From Promethearchaeota archaeon (lineage in GTDB: Archaea > Asgardarchaeota > Lokiarchaeia > Sigynarchaeales > SOKP01), in the NCBI GenBank assembly GCA_016839845.1, contig JAEOTL010000522.1:1-8184 (forward strand): 8,184 bases of DNA, given 5' to 3'. Each line of letters opens with the position of its first letter. The first letter of the stretch is position 1. The notes beneath the pieces are model-generated. The model did no database searches and had not been told where the DNA came from. It saw nothing but the letters and a program-made list of their open reading frames with translations. Positions 6,340 to 8,184 of the stretch are shown here, one piece after another. The translations under genes and the position numbers were made by a program.

Positions 6340-7749
6340 TTATTTACCTTCTTCTTTTAGAAGTCCATATTTTTTCAGCCCTTCTCTCATATCGGGTTGA
6401 AAAGGTTCAGGTGTCCCCTCTAGAAATGCTTCAAGTATATCCTTTTTCTCAACCATCGTAGCATCTCTATTTTTAGCTTTTTCTTCAGCAAGAGATGAAA
6501 TTACTACTCTAGCAATGGATTGAAATTGAGGGGGTGATAAATTTATTAATTTTCCAAACACTTGTGAAGTTTCAGCATCCCACTTGAATTTATTTTCCTT
6601 TTCTTCTTTAGACTTAGCAGTTTCAATGCCAAATTCGCGACTTGTCACTAAATCATCAAGATAATCTTTTATTGAATCTACATATCTAGGAGCTTGTTCT
6701 TTATCAAAAAAAACGGCTTTCTCAGCCCAATTGGTACAATAATTACACTCATCGCACATTGAAACACAGTCTTGAGTTTTGAAGAAATCTATAAATCCAT
6801 CGAGTTTGGTATTATCGATTATTAATTTTGATTTCGGTTCTGTATCGACTGTTTGTCGAAATTTAGAGGTAGGATCTTTTTCAATTCCGATTGACATTGT
6901 AAAACCTTGGATAATATCTACCAAATTACCCTCATATTTTCGGGAAGAAAATGCCTTAACCGCTCGGATTATCCATTCAGTCGACATTCTGCGTCCCGCA
7001 ATTTTGAATGTATCAATTCCTATTTCTTCATAATGCGAGAGGTCTTCGGGACGAATCCATCTAGCTTTAACTACTTCTTCCTTATTTGAGAATTTAATAG
7101 CACTACAATTAAGGATGCAAGAATCAATATAATTACCCCCAAGTTGATGTTCTCCTTGAGATGAATGCCCCAATAGATTGTAATGATAATGTCGAAAAGG
7201 GCATTGATATAAGCATCCATCGGTTAATAATGGCACAATCTTACATTTGACTGCTTTTAATATTTTTTTCAGAGTTTTGAAATCTCGATTAATCATAATG
7301 CTTGGAGTTATTTCATCAGCTCCCAAAGATTCATAAAATTTCGCTCGATTAACACTATTTACATGAGAAATTGTTGAAACACGAATTTTTAGGTTCGGGA
7401 ACTGTTCCTTAATGATTTGCATTAAAAATGGGATTGTAACAATAACATAATCAGCCCCAATATCGGAGATCCATTGAAGATGCTCAATTAATTTTTGGTG
7501 AAATTTAGGCTCATATTCCATATTACTCAAACAAGGTGCATTTAGCAAGTAGGAAAATTTCATATTGTTGTCGTGAACTGCCCCAATATATCCCGCGATA
7601 CCCTCTTCAGTTATTTCCTTAATTAAGAATGAGGGCCGTCCGTGTCCTACTATTGAAAAATTACCTACTCCGTATAGATCCCTTACAGGATAATTTGTTA
7701 GTTCTTCAATTAAATCAAAGTCCCAGTTAGTTGCTACGGTAAATTCCAT
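6340..7749 (-). CDS. U32-family Fe-S protein with PCP-reductase-like C-terminal domain
   Basis: A 469-aa protein of the 'peptidase U32' family, whose studied members (UbiU, UbiV, RlhA, TrhP) are not proteases but work in oxygen-independent or prephenate-dependent hydroxylation of quinones and RNA. The N-terminal half is a TIM-barrel-like region (ADYVIVTIPF, VSTISHVNSVNRAKFYESLGADEITPS). It carries a four-Cys group at 179, 183, 211 and 215 (GCLYQC ... CILNC), suited to a [4Fe-4S] cluster, then DTFKIAGRRM, as in family members. A second group, CxxxCxxCxxC at 328-338, may hold another cluster. Residues about 389-440 resemble the PCP-reductase C-terminal domain (PF08369-like), a helical bundle found at the end of some such proteins. 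I chose the ATG at 7747-7749 because AGAGGAGAGA lies about 8 nt upstream. A 12-codon longer start at 7785 would overlap the upstream gene. Exact substrate not known. Confidence 0.88.
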   Translation of the reverse strand: MEFTVATNWDFDLIEELTNYPVRDLYGVGNFSIVGHGRPSFLIKEITEEGIAGYIGAVHDNNMKFSYLLNAPCLSNMEYEPKFHQKLIEHLQWISDIGADYVIVTIPFLMQIIKEQFPNLKIRVSTISHVNSVNRAKFYESLGADEITPSIMINRDFKTLKKILKAVKCKIVPLLTDGCLYQCPFRHYHYNLLGHSSQGEHQLGGNYIDSCILNCSAIKFSNKEEVVKARWIRPEDLSHYEEIGIDTFKIAGRRMSTEWIIRAVKAFSSRKYEGNLVDIIQGFTMSIGIEKDPTSKFRQTVDTEPKSKLIIDNTKLDGFIDFFKTQDCVSMCDECNYCTNWAEKAVFFDKEQAPRYVDSIKDYLDDLVTSREFGIETAKSKEEKENKFKWDAETSQVFGKLINLSPPQFQSIARVVISSLAEEKAKNRDATMVEKKDILEAFLEGTPEPFQPDMREGLKKYGLLKEEGK

Positions 7750-7755
7750 AATTTG

Positions 7756-7765
7756 ATCTCTCCTC
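7756..7765 (-). promoter_or_regulatory. Shine-Dalgarno site of the U32 gene
   Basis: The minus strand reads AGAGGAGAGA within the 19-bp gap between the upstream stop (7769-7771) and the ATG at 7747-7749. It decides in favour of the shorter start, and its position suggests translational coupling with the upstream gene. Confidence 0.75.
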
Positions 7766-7768
7766 TTT

Positions 7769-8155
7769 TTATTTGTAAGTTTCAAGTCCGGCTTTAGTAC
7801 CCATCCCTAAGAAATCTACCATGGCCCCATTATAGTCGTTTTCAATTTTGTAATATAGACCGTTATTGGTAAATGTGACTCCCCAGATAAACTTTTGTGA
7901 CTCGCTTTGGAGCGGTGACTCCTTTACAAATTTCTCTATAAGCGGATGAAAATGAACTGGTACTTCCTCATGAGTGTCTGCAGCAATTCCAAAACATAGT
8001 CGCTCAAGTTTATCTGATTCCCAGTTAAAGGTATAATTGAGATGTACTGCCCTCCTGCATCCTTCCATTGCTTCTTCTGAGTCAATTTTAAGACCTAAAT
8101 CCTCCACAAGGGATACACAACTATCATATGACGGCTTCGGTGGTTGTTGAATCAT
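7769..8155 (-). CDS. Unrecognised small acidic protein (start may lie outside the window)
   Basis: I do not recognise this protein. From the first ATG in the window it has 128 residues, is soluble-looking with no membrane segment or signal peptide, and has three cysteines (13, 33, 54) that do not form a cluster motif. The middle is HFHPLIEKF after an acidic DTHEEVP, and the end alternates strands and turns (FIWGVTFTNNGLYYKIENDYNGAMVDFLGMG). No stop occurs in frame between 8155 and the window edge, and no ribosome site precedes the ATG, so the true start may be further upstream and the gene 5'-partial. It ends 19 bp before the U32 start, almost certainly in the same transcript, so a role with the U32/SCP2 pair is a reasonable guess. 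Confidence 0.7.
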   Translation of the reverse strand: MIQQPPKPSYDSCVSLVEDLGLKIDSEEAMEGCRRAVHLNYTFNWESDKLERLCFGIAADTHEEVPVHFHPLIEKFVKESPLQSESQKFIWGVTFTNNGLYYKIENDYNGAMVDFLGMGTKAGLETYK

Positions 8156-8184
8156 GAAATAAATGTTCGTGGTGTTGTGTAGAA

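Noticed and set aside
6779..7089. Two overlapping plus-strand open frames within the U32 gene
   Set aside because: They are shadows of the conserved U32 coding frame and do not resemble any protein family.
7750..7785. Longer U32 start (12 extra codons, MKLTNKKRRDQI)
   Set aside because: It would overlap the preceding gene and place the strong AGAGGAGAGA site inside the coding region. The family-like sequence begins at MEFTVATNWD.

Overview
This is an AT-rich archaeal-looking stretch, and every supportable gene is on the minus strand, so the locus reads right to left. Archaeal origin is inferred from TATA-box-like promoters about 40-75 nt upstream of starts, T-rich terminators, a mix of strong Shine-Dalgarno sites inside operons and weak ones on lead genes, and gene content: two-subunit ATP-citrate lyase, a cysteine-rich U32 protein, a stand-alone SCP2 protein and a fused oligopeptide-type permease. 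An anaerobic Asgard (Lokiarchaeia-like) lineage is my best guess. It rests on overall character, not on a marker gene.

Right part (5893-8184), in transcription order: an unrecognised protein of at least 128 aa that may start beyond the window edge; a U32-family protein with two four-cysteine groups and a PCP-reductase-like tail; and a small SCP2 lipid-carrier protein. The first two are tightly spaced (19 bp, strong ribosome site). The U32 + SCP2 pairing resembles the bacterial UbiU/UbiV + UbiT system for oxygen-independent hydroxylation. That suggests, but does not show, an archaeal lipid-modifying analogue. A T-rich terminator follows SCP2.

Middle (2529-5674): aclB and aclA, the two subunits of ATP-citrate lyase, behind a clear TATA promoter and separated by 17 bp. 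Catalytic residues of both subunits are present, including the citrate-synthase-like domain, so this is a true ATP-citrate lyase and not a citryl-CoA synthetase. It would turn citrate, CoA and ATP into acetyl-CoA and oxaloacetate.

Left part (1-2451): a 667-aa permease fusing DppB-like and DppC-like halves, followed by a diverged, offset (about 2.32 kb) second copy of the segment 'aclA 3' end - intergenic promoter - permease 5' end'. The extra aclA piece (213-452) is a start-less remnant with a premature stop. Yet its differences from the intact gene are mostly synonymous, even beyond that stop, so it diverged while still part of a working gene. The second permease runs off the left edge. It has lost the ATG used by the first copy but stays open from a TTG. 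The first permease ends exactly at the rearrangement junction.

No tRNA, rRNA, CRISPR array or insertion sequence was seen.
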